This document shows, piece by piece, positions 8,259 through 15,041 of a stretch of DNA of 64,000 bases (position 1 is its first letter; every line of letters begins with the position of its first letter). Under the pieces are notes generated by a model. The model was not told the origin of the DNA and ran no database searches. It was given only the letters and a program-made list of their open reading frames with translations. The position numbers and the translations under genes are program-made. The stretch is from Billgrantia azerbaijanica (GTDB lineage Bacteria; Pseudomonadota; Gammaproteobacteria; Pseudomonadales; Halomonadaceae), in NCBI GenBank assembly GCA_004551485.1, contig SBLD01000002.1:124001-188000 (forward strand), written 5' to 3'.

Positions 8259-9022
8259 GCCGACTCGAGGCGCGAGAACTGGTCATCGACGTGCCGGGCC
8301 GGCGCGACGGCCGGTCGCTGGACCTGAGCCTGGAACCCGGGCAGGTATGGGGCGTGCTGGGCCCCAACGGCGCCGGCAAGACCACCCTGCTGCATACCCT
8401 GGCGGGGCTGCGCGCGCCGCGCCGCGGCACGCTGCGTCTCGACGGCGAGTCGCTTTCCGCGCTGTCGCGCCGTCGGGTCGCCCGCGCCCTGGGGCTGGTT
8501 TTCCAGGAGCGCCAGGACGGCTTTCCCGCCACGGTGCGCGAGACGGCACTGATCGGCCGCCATCCCTGGCTCTCGCCCTGGCAGATGGAGGGCGGCGAGG
8601 ACCTGAAACTGGCCGAGGCGGCGCTGGAACGCCTGGACGTCGCCCACCTCGCCGAGCGGCTGGTGAGCACGCTCTCCGGCGGCGAGCGCCAGCGTCTGGC
8701 CATCGCCACGGTGCTCACCCAGGCGCCGGCGATCTGGCTCGCCGACGAGCCCACCAACCATCTCGACCTGCATCACCAGACCGCGGTGATGGCCCTGCTC
8801 GCCGAGCAGGCCCGTGCCGGCAGTGCCGTCATGCTGTGCCTGCACGACCTCAACCTGGCAGCGCGCTGGTGCGACCAGGTGCTGCTGCTCTATCCCGACG
8901 GCGAGGCGTGCTGGGGGCCGCGCGATGCCATGCTGGTGCCGGGCGCCCTGGAGCGCCTCTACGGCCAGCGCTTGGCCACCGCCGAGATCGATGGTGCCCC
9001 CGTCTTCGTACCCGTGAGGTGA
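8255..9022 (+). CDS. btuD: Cobalamin ABC transporter ATP-binding protein BtuD
   Basis: A 255-residue ABC ATPase: Walker A GPNGAGKTT (about residues 34-42), Q-loop in LGLVFQERQDG, signature LSGGERQR, Walker B AIWLADEPTNHLD and H-loop CLHDLNLA. It powers BtuCF-mediated import of corrinoids through the inner membrane. It is the last transport gene of the first cluster, and cobB starts two bases after its stop. Confidence 0.9.
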   Translation: MSRLEARELVIDVPGRRDGRSLDLSLEPGQVWGVLGPNGAGKTTLLHTLAGLRAPRRGTLRLDGESLSALSRRRVARALGLVFQERQDGFPATVRETALIGRHPWLSPWQMEGGEDLKLAEAALERLDVAHLAERLVSTLSGGERQRLAIATVLTQAPAIWLADEPTNHLDLHHQTAVMALLAEQARAGSAVMLCLHDLNLAARWCDQVLLLYPDGEACWGPRDAMLVPGALERLYGQRLATAEIDGAPVFVPVR

Positions 9023-9023
9023 C

Positions 9024-10355
9024 ATGAACGCTACCCCGATTCGCGGCGCGACCCACGCCGCCCTGATTACCGCGCCCGGCTCCGGTCATGGCAAGTCGCT
9101 GGTCACGGCCGCCCTGGCGCGGCTGCACCGCAAGGCGGGGCGCCGCGTGCGCGTCTTCAAGCACGGCCCCGACTACCTGGACCCCATGGTGCTGGAGGTC
9201 GCCTCCGGCGCTCCGGTCTACCAACTGCACGCCTGGATGACCGGCGAGGCCGAGTGCCGCTGGCGCCTGGCCGAGGCGGCCATGGAGGCCGACCTGATCC
9301 TGGTCGAGGGCTCCATGGGGCTGTTCGACGGTGAGCCATCGAGCGCCGATCTGGCGATCCTCGCCGGCCTGCCGGCGCTGCCGATCATCGACGCCGCGGG
9401 CATGGGCCAGACCTTCGGCGCCATGGCCCAGGGCCTGGCGAACTATCATCCCGAGCTGGCGATCCATGAGGTGATCGCCAACCGCATCGGCAGTCCCGGT
9501 CACGGTCGGCTGCTCGCCGGCAGCATGCCGGAAGGGCTGTCGCTGTTGGGGGCCATCCCGCGCAGCGACGCCATGCGGATCCCCGATCGTCATCTGGGGC
9601 TGGTACAGGCCGGCGAACTCGAGGGACTGGACCAGCAGTTGGATGCCGCGGCGGAGGTGCTCAGGGAGGCCGGCCTGGATCGCCTGCCCGCGGCGGTGAC
9701 GCTGGAAGCCGAGCGGCCTGCGCCGCCGCCGCGGCTGCTGGAAGGGCGGCGCATCGCCGTGGCCCGCGATGCCGCCTTTGCCTTCCTCTATCGCGCCAAC
9801 CTCGACCTGCTCGTGGCCATGGGCGCGGAACTCGCCTTCTTCTCGCCGCTGGCGGATGCCGAGCTGCCGGCCTGCGATGCCCTGTGGCTGCCGGGCGGCT
9901 ACCCGGAGCTGCACGCCGCCAGGCTGGCCGCCAACGTGTCGATGCGCGCGGCGATCCGCGCCCACCACGCCGCCGGCAAGCCGATACTGGCCGAGTGCGG
10001 CGGGCTGATGGCGTGTGCCGAGACCCTGGTGGACGGCGACGGCCAGGCCCATGACATGCTGGGGCTGCTGTCGGGCGAGGCGAAGATGGTCGGCAAGCTC
10101 AGTGCCCTGGGCCTGCAGTCCCTGACCACCGATTGCGGTGAGCTGCGTGGCCATACGTATCACCATTCCACACTGACCACGGAAGCCGTTCCCTGGGCGC
10201 GCTCCCGGCGCATGGCGGGCAGTCCTGGCGAGGCAATCTATCGTCAGGGCAGCCTCACCGCCAGCTACTTCCACGGCTACTTCCCCTCGGCGCCGGCGTT
10301 AACTGCGGCGCTGTTCGCGGGAGAGCCCATTCATCCGGCTTCGGTCGAGGACTGA
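9024..10355 (+). CDS. cobB: Cobyrinate / hydrogenobyrinate a,c-diamide synthase CobB (CbiA)
   Basis: A 443-residue glutamine-dependent amidotransferase. The N-terminal P-loop domain has the motif APGSGHGKSLVT (about residues 14-25). The C-terminal triad-type glutaminase domain has the nucleophile Cys in LAECGGLMAC (about 325) and a conserved His in TASYFHGYF (about 415). In the aerobic pathway it amidates the a and c side chains of hydrogenobyrinic acid before cobalt insertion. It follows btuD by two bases and is the only biosynthetic gene in the first transport operon. A terminator-like hairpin follows. Confidence 0.92.
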   Translation: MNATPIRGATHAALITAPGSGHGKSLVTAALARLHRKAGRRVRVFKHGPDYLDPMVLEVASGAPVYQLHAWMTGEAECRWRLAEAAMEADLILVEGSMGLFDGEPSSADLAILAGLPALPIIDAAGMGQTFGAMAQGLANYHPELAIHEVIANRIGSPGHGRLLAGSMPEGLSLLGAIPRSDAMRIPDRHLGLVQAGELEGLDQQLDAAAEVLREAGLDRLPAAVTLEAERPAPPPRLLEGRRIAVARDAAFAFLYRANLDLLVAMGAELAFFSPLADAELPACDALWLPGGYPELHAARLAANVSMRAAIRAHHAAGKPILAECGGLMACAETLVDGDGQAHDMLGLLSGEAKMVGKLSALGLQSLTTDCGELRGHTYHHSTLTTEAVPWARSRRMAGSPGEAIYRQGSLTASYFHGYFPSAPALTAALFAGEPIHPASVED

Positions 10356-10416
10356 TATGCCGGTGCAGCCTTCTGGCTCGGGTGATGAGTCGAGAGGAGG
10401 GGGCTTTGAAGAGGTT

Positions 10417-10445
10417 CCTCGTCACCCGCTTGCCGGGTGACGAGG
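10417..10445. terminator. Hairpin between convergent cobB and cbiM-like genes
   Basis: A perfect 12-bp inverted repeat (CCTCGTCACCCG, 5-base loop, complement) lies in the 112-base gap between the converging genes. Neither side has a T-run, so it is not a classic intrinsic terminator. Bidirectional termination or 3'-end protection is inferred from position. Confidence 0.55.
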
Positions 10446-10467
10446 AGGGGGAGGAGCGCGAAGGATA

Positions 10468-11160
10468 TCAGGCTTCGGCCTGGTAGAGACGGCGGGTGAA
10501 AAGGGGATTTCCCTTCAGGCCGTGGACGGCCTTGGCCGTGGCCAGGACTGCGAGGTCGAGCAGCGGCTCGATGACGATGACCGTCATGTAGGCCGCGCCG
10601 AATGCGGCCACCTGCGACAGGTTCTCGGCGCCGAATCCATGGCCGTAGAAGGCCCAGAAGGCCACCCAGGAGACGATACCGCCCTGGTAGCTCGTGGAGA
10701 GGATCAGTGCCTGGCGATACGTCACGTCCTTGTAGGCCACTTTTTCAGGAATGATCCGACGTGCCAGAACGGACATGGCATAGAGCGGCACGAGCAGTGT
10801 CGTCACGTTCATGCCGTACTGCGGCAGATCGGCCGGGGCGAAGAACAGGCCCTGGAGCAGGAGGCCAAAGGCCAGGCCCAGTGCGGCGGGGCCGGCGCCG
10901 AATATCAGAAACAGGGTTGACCCGAGGATGAAGTGCACCTCTGATACCCCGACGGGGTGATGCGGCAGTACCTCGAAGAAGCCGAAGACCAGCGCAGTGG
11001 CAATCAGCGTGCGGGCCGCCAGCGCGGATAGCCCACCGAAATGGCCTTCGTTCTTGATGGTGTCGAAGGCAAGCTTGGTCGCCAGACCAAACGAGCCAAT
11101 GGCAGTGGCATAGCTGAGCGCGATTTTTGCGCCAATGACGACGCCTGGTTCGATATGCAT
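10468..11160 (-). CDS. CbiM-like cobalt transporter (ECF-type S component)
   Basis: A 230-residue polytopic membrane protein starting MHIEPGVVIGAKIALSYATA. In CbiM/NikM the N-terminal Met-His binds the metal, and both residues are kept here. Several hydrophobic helices follow, with the glycine/alanine-rich segment ILGSTLFLIFGAGPAALGLA. The start is fixed by AAGGAG a few bases upstream and by the family N-terminus; an upstream in-frame extension runs through the riboswitch and is not coding. It probably imports Co2+ for corrin synthesis. No CbiN, CbiQ or CbiO gene is seen here, so partners are elsewhere or it acts alone. A cobalamin riboswitch precedes it. Confidence 0.82.
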   Translation of the reverse strand: MHIEPGVVIGAKIALSYATAIGSFGLATKLAFDTIKNEGHFGGLSALAARTLIATALVFGFFEVLPHHPVGVSEVHFILGSTLFLIFGAGPAALGLAFGLLLQGLFFAPADLPQYGMNVTTLLVPLYAMSVLARRIIPEKVAYKDVTYRQALILSTSYQGGIVSWVAFWAFYGHGFGAENLSQVAAFGAAYMTVIVIEPLLDLAVLATAKAVHGLKGNPLFTRRLYQAEA

Positions 11161-11236
11161 GAGTGACTCCTTTTGTGCACCCGCCGTGCAGTCATGTCCC
11201 GGACAGGAGGTCCGATGGAAGGGGTTGGGTCGTAGA

Positions 11237-11395
11237 ACGGGCAGGTCTCCTGACTCACGTCTGAATGCCTGACTTCCGCCTTCCCGGATGGTTTGCATCC
11301 AGTGGCAATCTGGAAGTGGCTGACGCTCACAGTTGCGGGGGCAGTCACGGATCAGGGCCTGTCGAAGGCACCCTACCGTGTTCCCTTTTAATCCG
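11237..11395 (-). ncRNA. Cobalamin riboswitch upstream of the cbiM-like gene
   Basis: Read on the minus strand, the conserved B12-aptamer elements come in order: GGGAACACGGTAGGGTGCC, CTGCCCCCGCAACTGTGAGC, GCCACTG, CGGGAAGGCGGA and GAGTCAGGAGACCTGCC. A small GGAC/GTCC hairpin and then the ribosome-binding site follow. Adenosylcobalamin should shut off cobalt uptake. Cobalamin control of cobalt transporters is a known regulon pattern. Confidence 0.93.
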
Positions 11396-11575
11396 GCAGG
11401 CATTGCCTGCATGGAACCCGAACCCGGGTGATTGTCTACCATCGGAATGGTCTGAACAACCTGCTGTTGCGACACCAGCGGTCTCAGCGGCGCCATCGTC
11501 GCCGGCCTCCGAACCCGCGCTACGGAAATCACCGGAGGGTGGGCAGGTCATCGCATCGAGCGATGGCCACCGACT

Positions 11576-11700
11576 TGTGGGAGGGCGCGGTCCGACGTCT
11601 CGGCTCTGCCGCGCGAAGGCGCCGTCAGGCGCCCCGATTCTGGCAGCGCTGCGCGCTGCTTCGTCGAAGCGTCGAACCGCCGCCGAAGCGGCCTCCCACA
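11576..11700. repeat. Palindromic intergenic repeat, REP/MITE-like
   Basis: A 125-base segment bounded by the inverted ends TGTGGGAGG and CCTCCCACA, with further internal inverted pairs (GGCGCC, GCAGCGC/GCGCTGC, CGCTTCG/CGAAGCG). It lies in the non-coding stretch between the two divergent riboswitches. Similar palindromic units are common between genes in pseudomonads and related bacteria. Its copy number in this genome cannot be seen here. It contains no convincing ORF. Confidence 0.5.
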
Positions 11701-11755
11701 GCACGAATCACCCAGTGCCGAGCATCAGGCTTGTCATGAATTACCCAGGGCGAGC

Positions 11756-11784
11756 TTGTGCACGTCGATCCGCCCCTATATAGT
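11756..11784 (+). promoter_or_regulatory. Sigma-70-type promoter for the second ABC importer operon
   Basis: TTGTGC and TATAGT are separated by 17 bases, and the -10 box ends 13 bases before the cobalamin aptamer. A transcript starting near 11791 would begin with the riboswitch. Confidence 0.6.
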
Positions 11785-11797
11785 ACGAAGCTGTCGG

Positions 11798-11962
11798 TTT
11801 CTGTCAGGAATTAAAAGGGAATCCGCCGTCGGAGTGATCTGGCGAACCGGAACTGCCCCCGCAACTGTAGGCGGTGAGAGGTCTGCGAAAAAGCCACTGT
11901 GGCGCAAGCCATGGGAAGGCCGCTGCCCTTGATGACCCGCCAGTCAGGAGACCTGCCGGCAC
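11798..11962 (+). ncRNA. Cobalamin riboswitch upstream of the second ABC importer
   Basis: The plus strand carries the B12-aptamer elements in order: AAAAGGGAATCCGCCG, ACTGCCCCCGCAACTGTAGG, AGCCACTGTGG, ATGGGAAGGCC and CAGTCAGGAGACCTGCC. A short leader ORF with a strong ribosome-binding site starts about 50 bases further on, followed by the importer genes. Repression by adenosylcobalamin of uptake is the expected effect and supports a corrinoid substrate for the transporter. Confidence 0.93.
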
Positions 11963-12013
11963 TTGAAACGCAACGACAACACGGCCTGGGCGGGGTGTCC
12001 AGGGAGGTGTCGA

Positions 12014-12148
12014 ATGAGCTTTTCCCAGCGGTGCCTTGCAGCCATCCGCCACACTGGGCTTGCGCGCAGGCGTGGGTCAGTTTCCTTGTCGATCATCCCT
12101 TCCTGTCTTCGGCCGCATCCAACCCCGGAGACATTCCATGTTCACTAG
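12014..12148 (+). CDS. 44-residue leader ORF after the cobalamin riboswitch (tentative)
   Basis: The ATG has a very good ribosome-binding site (AGGGAGGTG, five bases away), better than that of the following gene. The frame runs 44 codons and stops 11 bases inside the next gene. The peptide (starting MSFSQRCLAAIRHTG) has no recognisable domain. Its place between aptamer and first structural gene suggests the riboswitch controls ribosome entry here and passes it on by coupling. The binding-protein gene has its own CGGAG site, so coupling may be only partial. Confidence 0.35.
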   Translation: MSFSQRCLAAIRHTGLARRRGSVSLSIIPSCLRPHPTPETFHVH

Positions 12149-13148
12149 ATCCCTGACAATTGCGCTGCTGGGCGCCGCCTGTCTCGTGCAGCCTGCCCAT
12201 GCCGAAACCGCCCCTTCATTGTCACTGACGAATTGCGGCTTCGATCTGACCTTCGACGAGGCTCCCGAAAGCGTCGTGACCGTGGGTCAGGCCGCGACCG
12301 AGATCCTCTATTCGCTGGGCCTGGGCGAAAAGGTTCGAGGTACCTCGGTCTGGTTCACCGAGGTGCTGCCTGAATTCAAGGCAGTGAACGCCACGATCGA
12401 GCGTCTCGCCGATAATGACCCGAGCTTCGAAGGTGTGGTGGGAAAGCGCCCGGATCTCGTTGCCGTGCAGTACGAATGGCACGTTGGTCCGCAGGGCATT
12501 GTCGCGACGCGTGAACAGTTCGAGGACGTCGGCATCCCGACCTATATCCTGCCCACCGATTGCGTGGGCAAGGACAATTCGACCGGCTCGGATGGCACCC
12601 GCACCGCGATGTATTCGATGAACAGTCTCTATCGGACTGTGGGCGAACTGGCGCAGATCTTTGACGTGCCGGAAAAGGGGGAGGCATTGGTTGCCGATCT
12701 GCAGGCGCGCGAGGCGGCGGCCATCGAAAAGGCCAGGGCGCTGAATCTGACGGAGGCTTCGGCAGTGTTCTGGTTCTCGTCAGCCGAAATGGACATTGAT
12801 CCCTATGTTGCCGGGCGTGGCGGTGTGCCCGCCTATATGATGCAGGCGCTCGGGCTGACGAACATCGTGGAAAGCGACGAGGAGTGGCCTGTCGTCAGTT
12901 GGGAGACGATCGCGCGGGCCAATCCGTCGGTGATCGTGATCGCGAAGATGGATCGCCGTCGTTTCGAGGCGGATGATTATGAAAAGAAGCTGGCTTTCCT
13001 GAGATCCGACCCCGTTGCCAGCCAGATGGATGCGGTGCAGAACGACCGTATCGTTGTTCTTGACGCGCATTCGATGGATCCGTCGATCCGCAATATCGCA
13101 GCGCTCGAGAAGCTGGCCGAGGCGCTGCCCGCCTTCGGGTTGCAATGA
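12138..13148 (+). CDS. Periplasmic substrate-binding protein of a second B12-type ABC importer
   Basis: A 336-residue protein with a signal peptide (about residues 1-20, SLTIALLGAACLVQPAHA) and a TroA/BtuF-type fold: SVVTVGQAATEILYSLGLGE, GVVGKRPDLVAVQYEW and a C-terminal VVSWETIARANPSVIVI. It resembles Fe-siderophore and cobalamin binding proteins more than canonical BtuF. The cobalamin riboswitch upstream argues for a corrinoid or cobalt-related ligand. Base composition and codon choice look slightly different from neighbours, closer to alphaproteobacterial genes; this is an impression, not a measurement. It overlaps the permease gene by four bases. Confidence 0.85.
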   Translation: MFTRSLTIALLGAACLVQPAHAETAPSLSLTNCGFDLTFDEAPESVVTVGQAATEILYSLGLGEKVRGTSVWFTEVLPEFKAVNATIERLADNDPSFEGVVGKRPDLVAVQYEWHVGPQGIVATREQFEDVGIPTYILPTDCVGKDNSTGSDGTRTAMYSMNSLYRTVGELAQIFDVPEKGEALVADLQAREAAAIEKARALNLTEASAVFWFSSAEMDIDPYVAGRGGVPAYMMQALGLTNIVESDEEWPVVSWETIARANPSVIVIAKMDRRRFEADDYEKKLAFLRSDPVASQMDAVQNDRIVVLDAHSMDPSIRNIAALEKLAEALPAFGLQ

Positions 13149-14185
13149 CCGGGGCGGCCGTGTCTGGCGCCTTCCTGGAGTCCCTCGTGCGAAGAGGGCT
13201 GCCCGGGGTGGCGGTGCTGGCGGCGGCGATCCTTGCCGGGGTCGTCATCGGCGAGACGCCGCTGCCGTTTTCCACGGCAGTGGCGGTCCTTGCCAACCAT
13301 CTCTGGGAGGCAGGGCATGCGGTCGATCCGGTAGACGCCGGCATCATCTGGCACTATCGGATGCCGCGCACGCTGGTCGCCGCCGCTTGTGGCGCGGGGC
13401 TGGCGCTGTCCGGCGTGGTGCTGCAATCGCTGGTCAGGAACGCGCTGGCCGACCCCTATCTGCTGGGAGTGTCCGCCGGGGCCTCGACCGGGGCGGTGGC
13501 GGTGACCATCATGGGGCTGGGCGGCGGGTTGATCGGTATTTCCGCCGGCGCCTTCGGTGGCGCGACGCTGGCCTTTCTGCTGGTGGCGGCGTTGGCGAGA
13601 GCAGCGGGGGGCGGACCGGTGCAACTGGTGCTGGCGGGCATTGCGGGTTCCCAGCTGTTCAACGCGCTGACCTCGTTTTTCATCGCCAAATCCGCCAATG
13701 CCGAGCAGGCGCGCGGCATCATGTTCTGGCTGCTGGGCAATCTGTCCGGCGTGCGCTGGCCGGATGTGTCGCTGGCGCTGCCGGCGTTGGCCGTCGGTTT
13801 CGTGGTTTGCCTATGGTTCGTACGGGCGATGGACGCCTTTTCCTTCGGTGCCGAGTCGGCGGCCTCGCTCGGTGTGCCGGTGCGTCGGGTGCAGGTGGTG
13901 CTGATCGGCGTGGCCACGCTGATGACCGCCACCATGGTCAGCCTCGTCGGCTCCATCGGCTTTGTCGGCTTGGTGATTCCGCATGCCATGCGCTTCGTCG
14001 TGGGGCCGCGGCATGCTCGGCTGATCCCGGCGGTGGCGCTGGCCGGGGCGGTGTTCCTGATCGCCGCCGATGTCGCCTCGCGCCTGCTGATCCCCGGACA
14101 GGTGGTGCCGATCGGTGTGGTGACCGCCTTGGTCGGCGCACCGGGTTTTGCCCTGATCCTGGTTCGCAACCGGAGGCGGGCATGA
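13145..14185 (+). CDS. FecCD-family ABC permease of the second B12-type importer
   Basis: A 346-residue polytopic permease. Family landmarks are YRMPRTLVAAACGAGLALSG, SLVRNALADPYLLGVSAGAS, GSIGFVGLVIPHAMRFVVG and the C-terminal GQVVPIGVVTALVGAPGFAL. It should form the inner-membrane channel for the substrate delivered by the preceding binding protein. ATGA overlaps on both sides show tight translational coupling. It is a paralogue, not a near-copy, of btuC at 7168. Confidence 0.9.
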   Translation: MTGAAVSGAFLESLVRRGLPGVAVLAAAILAGVVIGETPLPFSTAVAVLANHLWEAGHAVDPVDAGIIWHYRMPRTLVAAACGAGLALSGVVLQSLVRNALADPYLLGVSAGASTGAVAVTIMGLGGGLIGISAGAFGGATLAFLLVAALARAAGGGPVQLVLAGIAGSQLFNALTSFFIAKSANAEQARGIMFWLLGNLSGVRWPDVSLALPALAVGFVVCLWFVRAMDAFSFGAESAASLGVPVRRVQVVLIGVATLMTATMVSLVGSIGFVGLVIPHAMRFVVGPRHARLIPAVALAGAVFLIAADVASRLLIPGQVVPIGVVTALVGAPGFALILVRNRRRA

Positions 14186-14949
14186 GGCTGGCGGCGACAT
14201 CGCTTGGCTGGCGTGCCGGTTCCCGCGCCATCGTGCGTGACGTGGCGCTCGAGGTCGCGTCGGGCGAGGTCTTCGGATTGATCGGGCCCAACGGTTCGGG
14301 CAAATCCACGCTGCTGCGGCTGCTGGGGGGGCTCCTTCCCCATGCATGCGGCGAGGTACGGCTCGATGGACAGCCCCTGAGCGCGCTGTCGCGCCGCGAG
14401 ATCGCCCGCCGCATCGCGCTGGTGGAACAGCAGGCCGATACCGCCGAGGCGCTGACGGTGCGCGATGCGGTCGAGCTGGGCCGCACGCCGTGGCTGTCGA
14501 TGCTGGCTCCCTTCGGTGCAGCCGACGCCGCCATCGTGACGGAATGCCTCTCCGCCGTCGATATGCTCCACTTGGAAGACAGCGCCTGGTCCACCCTGTC
14601 GGGCGGCGAGCGCCAGCGGGTGCACATTGCTCGGGCGCTGGCACAGCGCCCGAGACTGCTGCTGCTGGACGAGCCGACCAATCACCTCGACATCCACCAC
14701 CAGCTTGCACTGCTGCGTCTGGTCAATCGCCTGGACGTGACGGTGGTGGTGGCGCTGCACGATCTCAATCAGGCCATGAGCTGTGATCGCCTGGGGGTGA
14801 TGGAGGGCGGGCGCCTGGTGGCTTGCGGCCCACCGGCGGAGGTGCTGACTCCCGATCGCCTGGCCTCGATCTTCCGTGTCGGTGCCACGCCGCTGCGCGA
14901 CCCTGCCGACGATGCCATGCTGTTCCGTTTTCATTGTCTCGAGGCGTGA
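14182..14949 (+). CDS. ABC transporter ATP-binding protein of the second B12-type importer
   Basis: A 255-residue ABC ATPase: Walker A GPNGSGKST, Q-loop IALVEQQAD, signature LSGGERQR, Walker B LLLLDEPTNHLD and H-loop ALHDLNQA. It energises the FecCD-type permease upstream. It is the last gene of the riboswitch-controlled plus-strand operon. A perfect palindrome follows its stop. Confidence 0.9.
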   Translation: MRLAATSLGWRAGSRAIVRDVALEVASGEVFGLIGPNGSGKSTLLRLLGGLLPHACGEVRLDGQPLSALSRREIARRIALVEQQADTAEALTVRDAVELGRTPWLSMLAPFGAADAAIVTECLSAVDMLHLEDSAWSTLSGGERQRVHIARALAQRPRLLLLDEPTNHLDIHHQLALLRLVNRLDVTVVVALHDLNQAMSCDRLGVMEGGRLVACGPPAEVLTPDRLASIFRVGATPLRDPADDAMLFRFHCLEA

Positions 14950-14998
14950 GCGATAGACGCCGCGCGTCCGAGCGGTTCGAGACCCTCCTTAACTGCAT

Positions 14999-15024
14999 TG
15001 GAGTGGTCCCATGGGACCACTCCA
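14999..15024. terminator. 26-base perfect palindrome between convergent operons
   Basis: A perfectly self-complementary 26-base sequence (half-site TGGAGTGGTCCCA) lies between the end of the plus-strand importer operon and the end of the minus-strand cobC-cobA gene. It has no unpaired loop bases and no strong T-run. A bidirectional terminator is likely from position; a protein-binding palindrome is the alternative. Confidence 0.5.
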
Positions 15025-15041
15025 TGGCGTCCCCGGCTTTT

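Noticed and set aside
10468-11532. A longer cbiM-like protein starting at 11532.
   Set aside because: The extra 124 codons are the riboswitch and its upstream region; the Met-His start at 11160 has its own ribosome-binding site.
11265-11783. A 172-codon plus-strand frame between the two riboswitches.
   Set aside because: It runs through the minus-strand riboswitch and the palindromic repeat, so it is not a gene.
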